Of a stretch of DNA of 64,000 nt, positions 52,901-60,693 are shown piece by piece (position 1 is the stretch's first letter; each line of letters starts with the position of its first letter). The notes under the pieces were generated by a model that was not told where the DNA came from, did not search any database, and saw only the letters and a list, made by a program, of their open reading frames with translations. The stretch is from CAYUPI01 sp964446585 (lineage in GTDB: Bacteria; Verrucomicrobiota; Verrucomicrobiia; Limisphaerales; UBA8199). The DNA lies in assembly GCA_964446585.1 (NCBI GenBank), contig CAYUPI010000028.1, positions 1 to 64,000 of the forward strand, given 5' to 3'. The position numbers and the translations under genes were made by a program.

Positions 52901-53151
52901 TCTTCTCGACGGCAAACCCCTACAGGGGAACAAAAAAGTCGGCAGATTAGGGTCTTCCGACTTTGGCGCACTGGCGAACCAGCAATGTACCGTTCTATCG
53001 GACTTTAGGGTTTTTGCCCTGGGGAGTCAAGCGCCAAAAATCCACGAAAACCTCCACAAAACAAATGCTTCGCAACCCCTTGACACATAACGGCAAAACG
53101 AGTATTCATAATTCGTGGATGATATGTCATCCGTGCTCCGATAAATTACCC

Positions 53152-53991
53152 ATGAAAATTAGAAAAGATCAGGTTGCAGCGCGCGGGTTCCACTGGTGCA
53201 GGTCGGCTTTCACATTGATCGAATTGCTGGTGGTTATCGCCATTATTGCAATTTTGGCGGCGCTGCTTCTGCCGGCCCTGTCGAGGGCGAGGCTGAAGGC
53301 CCAAGCTGTGCAGTGCATGAGCAATGAGAAACAACTGGGGCTCGGCTGGCTGATGTACGCGGATGACAACCAGTCAAAGGTTGCAGTCAGCTTACCCAAT
53401 GGTGGCATTGCGAACGATGTCGATTGGGTTCGAGGAGGCCTAGGTTACGATGGTCATCCGGACAACACGAATGTTATTTACCTGCGAGACGGGCTATTAG
53501 GACCATACGTCAAAAACGTAGGTGTGTATAAATGCCCGGCCGACTTGAGCCGAAGCCTCGGCCGGAAGGGTGACCCTCGGGTGCGGAGCATCTCGATGAG
53601 CCAGGCGTTCAGAACTTATACAAGCGAACATTGGAGCTCTCCGCCCTGGAGGATCTTCAAGAAAACTTCGGACATAACCAAGCCTCAGCCGGTGAACGTC
53701 TGGGTCTTGGTTGACGAAAATCCGGACAGCATCAACGATGCCGCATTCGCGACAGCCATGGACAGTCCGTACCCGAATACCGTTTGGCAGGATACTCCCG
53801 CCAATTATCACGGTGGGGCGTGCGGATTCGCCTTTGCGGATGGCCATTCCGAAATCCATAAATGGCGTGACGCTGCAACAGTGGCGATACCGACGACCTA
53901 CTCTCAAAATGTCAGCACCCGTTCTCAGCGCAATAGTTACGATGTTGTGTGGGTGATGGAGCGCACGACTTCCAAGATCAAGGATAACTAG
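53152..53991 (+). CDS. H-X9-DG prepilin-like protein
   Basis: 279-residue protein with a type IV prepilin-like N-terminus: FTLIELLVVIAIIAILAALLLPALSRAR (residues 20-47), with the prepilin peptidase site before Phe and the conserved Glu at +5. The body has VYKCPADLSRS and a C-terminal H-X9-DG motif (YHGGACGFAFADGHSEI). This domain family is massively expanded in Planctomycetes/Verrucomicrobia; most members probably form pseudopili or are surface-anchored. The start is the ATG at 53152; the upstream frame to 52963 has no match. A close paralogue is at 62049 and a third at 63328. Confidence 0.92.
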   Translation: MKIRKDQVAARGFHWCRSAFTLIELLVVIAIIAILAALLLPALSRARLKAQAVQCMSNEKQLGLGWLMYADDNQSKVAVSLPNGGIANDVDWVRGGLGYDGHPDNTNVIYLRDGLLGPYVKNVGVYKCPADLSRSLGRKGDPRVRSISMSQAFRTYTSEHWSSPPWRIFKKTSDITKPQPVNVWVLVDENPDSINDAAFATAMDSPYPNTVWQDTPANYHGGACGFAFADGHSEIHKWRDAATVAIPTTYSQNVSTRSQRNSYDVVWVMERTTSKIKDN

Positions 53992-54037
53992 TCGGGTAAA
54001 GGGGCAGTCCGCTCTGGGTGGAAGCACAGACGGCGCG

Positions 54038-55322
54038 TCAGTCCTGATTTGATTCTGAACGTTTGGAGTCGTCTGGCTTCCGGAAGCGGAATTTGGCAAA
54101 CCGGTGGAAGGTGAGGAAATTGGCGTCGTGGAAATTGTGCGCGCTGTCCCCCCTGGTCATCAAACGCCGTGCGGCAAACCGCAATGAGATCGTCCCCATC
54201 GAACAGCCAATCAACATATTGGAAGCCATGGCTCAACGTGTCCGGATGGTGCAATAAAATCCTGCGCACTTCCCAACGAATCAGATCAGAGGAGCAGGTT
54301 AGCGCCAGAGTGTTCCGAATCCCCGCTGGTCGTTTCACGGCGGCACTGCCTCGAGGAAGCGATTCGGTCACCGTAGCCAGAGACCAATAGTGCTCGCTGG
54401 CCGCGTCATAGCGGATAGTAAATTTCTTCGCGCCGCCTGGAAAATCGATAAATCTCTGCGGTGTATCTAACACGGCCACACGGCCATCTGAACTGATTTG
54501 GACGAGCGCGGCCTTTTCTGGACAACCCGGAGTGTCCACACGCAAGATGTCGAGAAGCCTCCCGTCCCGAGTCGCGACCGCATTGCCTTCGAGCCATCCT
54601 CCAAAGCCACCACCAAGCCAATTCGTGTCGCCAGGGAGAAAATTGCTGAACGTCCAACTGGCGCTATCGATCAAATCTGCATCCACTCTCGCGGACATCA
54701 TCCCAGCGCGGAAATTGACTCCCCACCCTGTCGGCGGCTCGCGCCGCTCGATGCCGCGCCAGAGGCGGCCTCGATGTTCGAGGAGCGGCGTTGGTGCGCA
54801 ATGATACTGGCCGTCGTCGCGCAGCCGGCCGGTGGCTTGATTCGTCGGCGTGGTCCAGGTCTCGCCCTCGTCCCGGGACCGGCGGATGACGACGTCGCCG
54901 TATTCCCTGGATGTGCCCAGAAGATAGAGCGCCGCCCGATGCACGAACAGCGTGGACCACCATTGCCCTTCGATTTCGGCTACCTTTTTCCATAACTTTC
55001 CGCGGTCGCCGGAGCGGAATACGGCCGTGCGATTGTTGGAACTTCCCGGGCCGAAGAAGTCATGGGAGGCGACGTAATCACCGTTGGGCAAAACCGCGAT
55101 GCTGGGCGATCCGATATAAGCGCGTGTCGAGGCAGGGCTGCAGTCGATGACGACTCCGGGAACGAGAGCGTAGCGTTGACCGGTCTTGGGCGCTAAAGAA
55201 ATCTCCGCCGCAGGCGAGCTGAGGAGAGCCGTCATCGCAATCATCGCGAGGAGACCTGTTGCCCTAGAAGCCTTCCGCGTAGCGCCACCCGACATGCTGT
55301 TCAACAAACCGGATGTTTTCAT
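54038..55322 (-). pseudogene. Sialidase-family (Asp-box) protein with a homopolymer frameshift
   Basis: Exported six-bladed propeller of the sialidase superfamily (signal peptide ATGLLAMIAMTALLSSPAAE; Asp boxes FRSGDRGKLWKK and SRDEGETW; GGGFGGWLEGNAV; C-terminal LIAVCRTAFDD). The uncorrected frame runs on to 53988 with a basic, Pro-rich tail, but the family end GDSAHNFHDANFLTFHRFAKFR is found in the other frame, ending at 54038. The change is one extra base in a six-G run (54148-54153 as C on the plus strand). With one base removed, the protein is 427 residues. It may be a sequencing indel or a real mutation. Its ATG overlaps the stop codon of the upstream ABC permease. Confidence 0.88.
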
Positions 55323-56113
55323 GAACTAGCGCTGGTGTAACGACGGATGGAGGTGCGCCAGCCCCATTCAGAAAGGAAAAAGCAAACCACACTCATCGCC
55401 AGGAGCAGCAACGAAGGATAACCCCAGCTCACCTTGTTAACCAGGAGACGAACGGGCACATTGGACACGAGCAGCATCGGAATGGCGAAGGTAAAGAGCG
55501 CTTTGAACAGGCCGCGAAAGGCCTCATCCGGCATGCGCGCGATCTGGAATAGATTGTAATAGCCCCAGACCATTCCCTGCGCTCGAACCGTCCAGAAACT
55601 GATACTGGCCAGCAGCAGCATGAGCGAGTAGTGGATTAGGATCCCCGCGGCGCAGACCACGAAAAACCCCACCACCTGCGCGGGACCGGGCACGAAGTGC
55701 ATTTGGCGTGCCGCGTACGCCATCACCGCGAGCGCCAACGTCGCATTGACAAATCCACCCAGATCCACCTGGCGGAGTGAAACGAGAAATCGCGTGTTGG
55801 CCGGCAGAAGCAAAAGAAAATCCAGTTTGCCCGTGCGGATCAGTTCGGAAAGGTTCGAGCAATTGATGATGAAAAAGGCCTGGAAGATCTGTTGAATGAA
55901 ATGGCTCGCGCCAATGAGCATTACCACCTGCCATTTTGACCACGTGCCGATGTGATCCGTGTGCAGATACAAAACGCCGATAAAGCTGATTTGCAGTCCG
56001 AACCAGAGTAATTCGACAAAGATCCAGAGCAAGAAGTTGCTCTTGAAGCTCATTTCCCGCGCGACGGAGTTTTTCCAGAGCGCGGCGTAGATGCTGGCGT
56101 AACGCTTGAACAT
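55319..56113 (-). CDS. ABC-2 family permease, subunit 2
   Basis: 264-residue integral membrane protein with six hydrophobic segments (FLLWIFVELLWFGLQISFIGVLYL, FVNATLALAVMAY, VVGFFVVCAAGILIHYSLMLLLASISFW, LFTFAIPMLLVSNVPVRLL, YPSLLLLAMSVVCFFLSEWGWR). It matches the ABC-2 permease group (DUF/pfam06182 type) that pairs two unlike permeases. The cytoplasmic loop has FIINCSNLSELIRTGKLDFLLLLP. It sits 8 bp from its sister permease; its stop overlaps the sialidase start. No ABC ATPase is in the window. The start is the ATG at 56113. Confidence 0.85.
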   Translation of the reverse strand: MFKRYASIYAALWKNSVAREMSFKSNFLLWIFVELLWFGLQISFIGVLYLHTDHIGTWSKWQVVMLIGASHFIQQIFQAFFIINCSNLSELIRTGKLDFLLLLPANTRFLVSLRQVDLGGFVNATLALAVMAYAARQMHFVPGPAQVVGFFVVCAAGILIHYSLMLLLASISFWTVRAQGMVWGYYNLFQIARMPDEAFRGLFKALFTFAIPMLLVSNVPVRLLVNKVSWGYPSLLLLAMSVVCFFLSEWGWRTSIRRYTSASS

Positions 56114-56121
56114 GGCGATTT

Positions 56122-56928
56122 TTAGCCGCCCACCGCGGAGTACTTTTTGATCCCGCGCTTCCAGGCGAACCGCGCGAGCCCATACGCCGCCACCACCCAG
56201 CACGCTTGGATCAATAGACCGCGACCCAGTTCGATTCCAACCGTTTTTCCCATATAAATGCTAACCGGGAAGTAAAGTTGGTAAGGAAACGGCGTGAAGG
56301 CCAGGACACGTTCGAGCCCGGGCGGCAGAATGTCGAGGGGGAACATATGCCCGCTGGCAACGTATTCAAATGCGAACAGAATGAAAATAAATGTCGAGAC
56401 CTCGAGCACCCAAAACGCCAGCATCGCCATCGTGTATGAACTGAAGAATTGGAGCAGAGCGGTCAGGAGCGTCGAGACAAGGAAATATCCCAGCGTCGCC
56501 CAATCGGGTGGCAGGACGAAATACTTGCGGAAATAGAGGATAAACAGCACCAGAGGCAAGGCCGCCACTGCAAGATACGTCAGCCGGCCGGAACAGAACA
56601 GACAGAGCCGATAGTACAGATAGTCAATCGGCTTCAGCAGAAACTGGCTGACGTTTCCGTCCTTGATGTCTGCGGCGATTTGCCAGTCGTCCTCATTGAC
56701 CGCGGTCAGTGCGTCCACGACCGTCACGACGAGATAATATGAAATCATTTCAGCCAGCGAATACACCCCGACCGTCGCGCCGGCGCCTTTGCCTTCATAG
56801 ATCGTCCGCCAGACGAAGAGTATGGCCAGCAAGGGAATCAGGCCGAACAGTGTCCGGGCCAGAAAATTGAACCGATACGTCAGATTGTTCTGGATCCCAA
56901 TATTAACGACATGTAGGTATTTTCTCAT
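56122..56928 (-). CDS. ABC-2 family permease, subunit 1
   Basis: 268-residue membrane protein with six hydrophobic segments (FLARTLFGLIPLLAILFVW, LAEMISYYLVVTVVDAL, LTYLAVAALPLVLFILYF, LGYFLVSTLLTALLQFFSS, MAMLAFWVLEVSTFIFILFAF). The N-terminal elbow helix and the NVSQFLLKPIDYLYYRL loop are typical of ABC-2 permeases of the drug/lipid-efflux group. It is the first gene of a permease-permease-sialidase operon. An ATPase must be encoded elsewhere. The start is the ATG at 56928; the longer frame to 57054 would read into the sulfatase promoter region. Confidence 0.85.
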   Translation of the reverse strand: MRKYLHVVNIGIQNNLTYRFNFLARTLFGLIPLLAILFVWRTIYEGKGAGATVGVYSLAEMISYYLVVTVVDALTAVNEDDWQIAADIKDGNVSQFLLKPIDYLYYRLCLFCSGRLTYLAVAALPLVLFILYFRKYFVLPPDWATLGYFLVSTLLTALLQFFSSYTMAMLAFWVLEVSTFIFILFAFEYVASGHMFPLDILPPGLERVLAFTPFPYQLYFPVSIYMGKTVGIELGRGLLIQACWVVAAYGLARFAWKRGIKKYSAVGG

Positions 56929-57078
56929 CAGCGCGGCCGCGATGCTCCCGTTTATCACGCCTGGGCGAATCCGAGCGCGGAGATCATCCAGCGCAACGCT
57001 AGCGGCCTGCCGAAGCGCGATCAAGTGGATCTGTTGCCGAGGCGCGGGCCGCAATTTCGGAAACCTCGACGCTCTCTC

Positions 57079-58518
57079 ATGCGTCTGTTGCAGCGTATGC
57101 GCTACCGACTCCCGCTCTCAATCAACCTGACAATCCACACTTTCCTTTTCGCAACTTTTGTTCTCGCGGTGCCCACTCTGAACGCCGCGGAACGCAAGCC
57201 AAACATCCTCATCATTGTCGCCGATGACCTCGGCTACGGTGAACTGAGCTGTCAGGGCAACCCGCAAGTCCCCACGCCGAGCATTGACTCTCTCGCCAAA
57301 GCAGGAATCCGGTTCACGAGCGGCTACGTCAGCGGTCCGTACTGCAGTCCCACGCGCGCAGCCCTGATGACCGGTCGCTATCAGCAGCGCTATGGCCATG
57401 AATTCAATCCCGGCCCCGCCCAATCGGCTTCAGAAGTTTTCGGCCTCTCGCTGAAAGAAAAAACCATGGGCGATCATTTCAAGGAAATCGGCTACGCCAC
57501 CGGCTGGTTTGGTAAATCGCATTTGGGCTATTTGCCGCAGTTCCATCCGCTCAAGCGCGGCTTCGATGAATACTTTGGGTTCCTGGGCGGCGCGCATGAT
57601 TATCTGGACGCCGCGGCCGACAAACACAATCCCATCCTCCGCGGCACTAATCGCGTGAACAACGTTGATTACACCACCGAAGCTTTCGGACGCGAAGCAG
57701 TCCAGTTCATTGAAAAGCACCGCGACCAGCCCTGGCTCTGCTATCTTCCTTTCAATGCCGTTCATGCCCCGCTCGAATCTACCGCCAAATACGTGTCACG
57801 TTTTCAGAACATCGAGGACCAGAAACGCCGCACCTTCGCCGCTATGCTCTCGGCCATGGACGATGCGGTCGGCGCCGTGCTGCAAAAGCTCCGCGAACAT
57901 CACCTCGAAGAGGATACTTTGATCTTCTTCATCAGCGACAACGGCGGCCCCACTCGAGTGACCACGTCCGGCAACGGCCCGTTGCGCGGCTTCAAGGCGC
58001 AGACCTGGGAGGGCGGTATCCGCGTACCGTGGATCGTTCAATGGAAAGGCCACTTGCCGGCTGGGAAGGTGGACGACCGCCCGGTGATCCAGCTCGACGT
58101 TCTGCCGACCGCCCTGGCCGCCGCCGACGTGACCGCCAAACCGGAATGGCATCTCGACGGCGTTAACCTGCTGCCCCATCTCACCGGTGACAAGCAGGGA
58201 GTTCCTCATGATGCGCTCTACTGGCGCTTTGGCCAGCAGATCGCCCTGCGCATGGGCGACTGGAAGCTGGTGAAAGCTCCGGGAGGCGGCACCGAACCCG
58301 GCGAACTCGCCGGCAAAGCCACGACCGCCGGCGCCCAGCTCTACAACCTCAAGAACGACATTGGCGAGACACACAACCTCGCCGGTGAGAACCCCGAAAA
58401 ACTGAAAGAAATGTGCGCGGTCTGGGAAAAGTGGAACGCCGAACTCGTCGAACCTAAGTGGGGCCCGCCGAGAGCCGGCGCGGCCAAAAAAGGCGCCGGC
58501 CCAAAACGACCGGACTAG
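57079..58518 (+). CDS. Formylglycine-dependent sulfatase
   Basis: 479-residue exported hydrolase that removes sulfate esters, probably from algal or mucin-like polysaccharide. A signal peptide (INLTIHTFLFATFVLAVPTLNA) is followed by RKPNILIIVADDLGYGELSC and the formylglycine motif YCSPTRAALMTGRYQ (Cys89 in CSPTR). Other catalytic-site segments: GKSHLGY, ISDNGGPT, GGIRVPWIVQWKG. The C-terminus ends with an Ala/Lys-rich tail. The modifying enzyme (FGE or anSME) is not visible nearby; the radical SAM gene at 19986 is too different to be assigned. The ATG at 57079 or 57097 may be the start. Confidence 0.95.
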   Translation: MRLLQRMRYRLPLSINLTIHTFLFATFVLAVPTLNAAERKPNILIIVADDLGYGELSCQGNPQVPTPSIDSLAKAGIRFTSGYVSGPYCSPTRAALMTGRYQQRYGHEFNPGPAQSASEVFGLSLKEKTMGDHFKEIGYATGWFGKSHLGYLPQFHPLKRGFDEYFGFLGGAHDYLDAAADKHNPILRGTNRVNNVDYTTEAFGREAVQFIEKHRDQPWLCYLPFNAVHAPLESTAKYVSRFQNIEDQKRRTFAAMLSAMDDAVGAVLQKLREHHLEEDTLIFFISDNGGPTRVTTSGNGPLRGFKAQTWEGGIRVPWIVQWKGHLPAGKVDDRPVIQLDVLPTALAAADVTAKPEWHLDGVNLLPHLTGDKQGVPHDALYWRFGQQIALRMGDWKLVKAPGGGTEPGELAGKATTAGAQLYNLKNDIGETHNLAGENPEKLKEMCAVWEKWNAELVEPKWGPPRAGAAKKGAGPKRPD

Positions 58519-58525
58519 CCTCATT

Positions 58526-58592
58526 TAGTGCTCAAAGGCAATCCAGCGGACTCCTCATCCCTAGGCCGCCCTGAATCTGGGGTTGAGCACTA
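58526..58592. terminator. Inverted repeat downstream of the sulfatase
   Basis: Perfect 10-bp arms TAGTGCTCAA (58526-58535) and TTGAGCACTA (58583-58592) with a ~47-bp spacer, starting 8 bp after the sulfatase stop. It could act as a terminator. The rest of 58519-58780 shows no gene. Confidence 0.5.
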
Positions 58593-58780
58593 CCAGACAC
58601 CCTCTCGGAAGGGAGACAAGCGAGGATGAAGCGGTTGTCCCAGATTGACCTCCGAGCTTCTCTTGCAGATACTTACAAAGTCAGTAATGGAATCGCCTCC
58701 CGATGCAATGTTTTTCGCATCCTATCAACTTAGCTTGCAAATCCTAAATGCAATCAAATAGTCCGGCGTCGTCAGAGTGC

Positions 58781-59039
58781 ATGAAGACTTCTACACGCAG
58801 ATGGATTGGAGTTGCGCTTGTTGGAGCGTCAGTCGTCAGTTGTTTTGCAATATCATGGTCAGGAGTGTTGGCAAGGGCCACTGCTGAAGTCAGAGACGCA
58901 TTCTTTCGGTTCTGTGACTGCTTCCACCGAGATTTACGAGTCGCATTGCCCGCTGTGGTTTCGCATTACTTTATTGAGCACCTCGGTCATGGGACTTTTG
59001 CTATTGTCTTTGCCAAGACGTGAAAAGACGAACGTCTAA
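58781..59039 (+). pseudogene. Small membrane-protein gene, probably frameshifted; first cassette-like gene
   Basis: Frame 1 from the ATG at 58781 gives MKTSTRRWIGVALVGASVVSCFAISW (basic start, one membrane helix) and then drifts into unlikely sequence. Frame 2 ends IYESHCPLWFRITLLSTSVMGLLLLSLPRREKTNV with a second helix and a stop at 59037-59039 located exactly in the R-box of the attC-like site. A +1 shift between about 58880 and 58930 would join them into a two-helix protein of ~85 residues. No family is recognised. Base composition is visibly less GC-rich than in neighbours. Confidence 0.4.
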
Positions 59040-59135
59040 CAAAAAAGCGCTGCAGGCAACGCTGGATGGCGCTCTCAGTTCCGCTTCGCGGTTCACGCGT
59101 TTTGGTCCCGCGTGCCTGAGCTCTGGACGTTCGAC
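59034..59135 (+). other. attC-like integron recombination site 1
   Basis: R'' box GTCTAAC (59034-59040) and R' box GTTCGAC (59129-59135) are complementary except for one base. L'' GCGCTGCAGGCAACGC (59047-59062) pairs with L' GCGTGCCTGAGCTC (59110-59123), leaving an unpaired base in CTGCAG/CTCAG as in known attC sites. The total of 102 bp is in the normal attC range. It starts at the stop of one gene and ends 3 bp before the next start. Confidence 0.75.
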
Positions 59136-59138
59136 GAC

Positions 59139-59462
59139 ATGAACACCGCCGACGCCCCAGCAGTTTATCCCCGAAAGCTCCAAGTTGGAGTTTGGGCTGC
59201 AGTTGTGATTTTAGCGATGGGTCTCGCTAGCTTCCTGTCGCATTTTGTCCCACTTTACGATTACGATTGGATGTCTGGGGTCTTTCTTGCCGGCGGAGCG
59301 GTTGTGTTCGTAGCCGGTCTCTGTGGAGCGTACTGCGGGCTTTCGCTGATAATCACACTACGAGGCTTTCCGAGAGTAATTGCGGTACTTGTCGCGCTAG
59401 TTTCACTCTATGGAGTTCTTCGCTGCCTCGGGTTTTTCGGGTGGGCTATCAATTTGCCATGA
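59139..59462 (+). CDS. Small membrane protein in a cassette-like unit
   Basis: 107-residue protein (MNTADAPAVYPRKLQVGVWAAVVILAMGLASFLSHF...). Three membrane helices are visible (VWAAVVILAMGLASFLSHFV, GVFLAGGAVVFVAGLCGAYCGLSLII, VIAVLVALVSLYGVLRCLGFFGWAI). No family is recognised. The ATG is three bases after the attC-like R' box and the stop is seven bases before the next R'' box (59470), the standard geometry of an integron cassette. An upstream in-frame ATG at 59112 lies within the attC site and is not preferred. Confidence 0.65.
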   Translation: MNTADAPAVYPRKLQVGVWAAVVILAMGLASFLSHFVPLYDYDWMSGVFLAGGAVVFVAGLCGAYCGLSLIITLRGFPRVIAVLVALVSLYGVLRCLGFFGWAINLP

Positions 59463-59469
59463 GGCCTTG

Positions 59470-59563
59470 GTCGAACAAACGGCCTGGAGTGGACGCAGTG
59501 TGGCCAGTCCTGCTTGCATTTCAGCGCCTTCGGCCCCGCGCCACTCAGGCCGAGTGGTATCTG
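59470..59563 (+). other. attC-like integron recombination site 2 (degenerate R')
   Basis: R'' box GTCGAAC (59470-59476). L'' CGGCCTGGAGTGGACGC (59480-59496) pairs with L' GCGCCACTCAGGCCG (59538-59552) with one extrahelical G and one extra A, as in attC sites. The expected R' box near 59557-59563 reads GTATCTG and is not conserved, so this site may be inactive. Confidence 0.65.
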
Positions 59564-59573
59564 AAAGCCGGTC

Positions 59574-59765
59574 ATGAACAAGCGTGAGCGTGTAATCAAA
59601 GTTGAAGGCGCCGGCGTTGACAACGATGCGGGCTTCAATTTGGTTTACGATTGCGGAGACCGGGTCTCCGTGGTCGCGTCAACCGAGAAGAACGGCGACG
59701 CGGAAATCATCTTGGACAAGTCCGCCACGACCGCGCTTGCGGAGGCCCTCAGAAAGCTGTCGTGA
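59574..59765 (+). CDS. Small hypothetical protein in a cassette-like unit
   Basis: 63-residue soluble protein (MNKRERVIKVEGAGVDNDAGFNLVYDCGDRVSVVASTEKN...). It looks like three beta strands followed by a C-terminal helix (KSATTALAEALRKLS). No family is recognised. It begins 11 bp after the degenerate R' box of attC-like site 2. The next 123 bp up to the cupin gene contain no clear attC site. Confidence 0.55.
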   Translation: MNKRERVIKVEGAGVDNDAGFNLVYDCGDRVSVVASTEKNGDAEIILDKSATTALAEALRKLS

Positions 59766-59875
59766 GCGATCTTGATAACAAGACGCGGCAGCCTATGCCG
59801 GGAGATGATCTTGATTGCAGTAGGGTGCCAGTGGCCCGTCGTGGCAGCGCTAGACCGCTTCGAGTTGACTTACAA

Positions 59876-59882
59876 AAGGAGG
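59876..59882 (+). promoter_or_regulatory. Strong Shine-Dalgarno of the cupin gene
   Basis: AAGGAGG, a full match to the anti-SD, lies 6 bp before the ATG at 59889. This decides the start. Most other genes in the window have weak or no SD sequence, so it stands out. Confidence 0.8.
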
Positions 59883-59888
59883 ACACAC

Positions 59889-60413
59889 ATGCCTATCACA
59901 GCCTTCAACAGTCTCACTGACGGCCTCGATGCGAATCAACGCAGCCGCGAACATTTCGTGGCCAACATCAACGTCGAGGACAATCGCCGCTGGGTTCCGT
60001 ACGCCGAAGGAGTCTGGATCCAGCCCTGTTGCTTTAACGTCACCTCGGGAGGGTTCAGTGTCGTTCTGAAAGCTCTGCCGGGTGCCAAGCTTGGCGTCCA
60101 CTACCACGTGGGCACCGTGCGTGGATATACGATGCGTGGTCACTGGCGGTACGTGGAGCATGACTGGGTCGCCAAGCCCGGGACGTTCATTTACGAACCG
60201 GCCGGCGAGGCTCACACGCTGGTCATCACCGACGACTCGCCAGAACCGGCGCTGATCCTCTTCATCGTCGAGGGCGGCCTGATCTATTTGGACAAGGCGA
60301 CCGATGGTGGCTTCGCCGCATACGAGGATGGATTCACACTGCTTGAGCTATGTCGGAACTATTATCGCAAGATCGGTCTGGATGTGCGCCAACTGGACCT
60401 GCTCGTTCGCTAG
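59889..60413 (+). CDS. Cupin, 2,4'-dihydroxyacetophenone dioxygenase-like
   Basis: 174-residue cupin. Family pattern: NRRWVPYAEGVWIQPCCFNVTSGGFSVVLKALPGAKLGVHYHVGTVRGYTMRGHWRYVEHDWVAKPGTFIYEPAGEAHTLVI. The metal ligands fit the HxH (HYH) of cupin motif 1 and the EAH of motif 2. Members of the DAD family cleave a C-C bond in 2,4'-dihydroxyacetophenone or related aromatics, but sequence alone does not give the substrate here. It is preceded by the strongest SD in the window and follows the cassette-like genes; 12 bp after its stop is another GTCTAAC (60426-60432). Confidence 0.88.
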   Translation: MPITAFNSLTDGLDANQRSREHFVANINVEDNRRWVPYAEGVWIQPCCFNVTSGGFSVVLKALPGAKLGVHYHVGTVRGYTMRGHWRYVEHDWVAKPGTFIYEPAGEAHTLVITDDSPEPALILFIVEGGLIYLDKATDGGFAAYEDGFTLLELCRNYYRKIGLDVRQLDLLVR

Positions 60414-60425
60414 TCCACGCACGCG

Positions 60426-60693
60426 GTCTAACACTTATTAAGCCCGCGCGGTCAATCCCGATTCTGAATCGGAAGCTCGCAGGCTCGAGAGCGACAAGAA
60501 CTGCGTAACGGAATTCCTTCATTTTCCGTTTTGTCGTCCTCTGAACGGGAACTTCCCCCTTCGCTCGAAAGCAGCTACGGCGTGACAGGCCACGTTCGGA
60601 AAGTCTGACCCGGCGGTGGCGGTGTCGAGATGCGTCTGAGCGAGCGATGACGATTTGCTCTCTGCTCCCATTCCGTTGTAAGGTGGGGCACTT
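60426..60693. other. Gene-free interval starting with an R''-like box
   Basis: GTCTAAC at 60426-60432 is identical to the R'' box of attC-like site 1 and lies 12 bp after the cupin stop. I find no convincing L'/R' partner downstream (GTTCGGA at 60594 is too distant and unpaired). A short palindrome CCGATTCTGAATCGG follows at 60457. The remainder shows no gene. Confidence 0.4.

Noticed and set aside
60426..60600. Third complete attC site after the cupin gene
   Set aside because: An R''-like box is present, but no matching L boxes and the nearest R'-like box gives a 175-bp unpaired interval.
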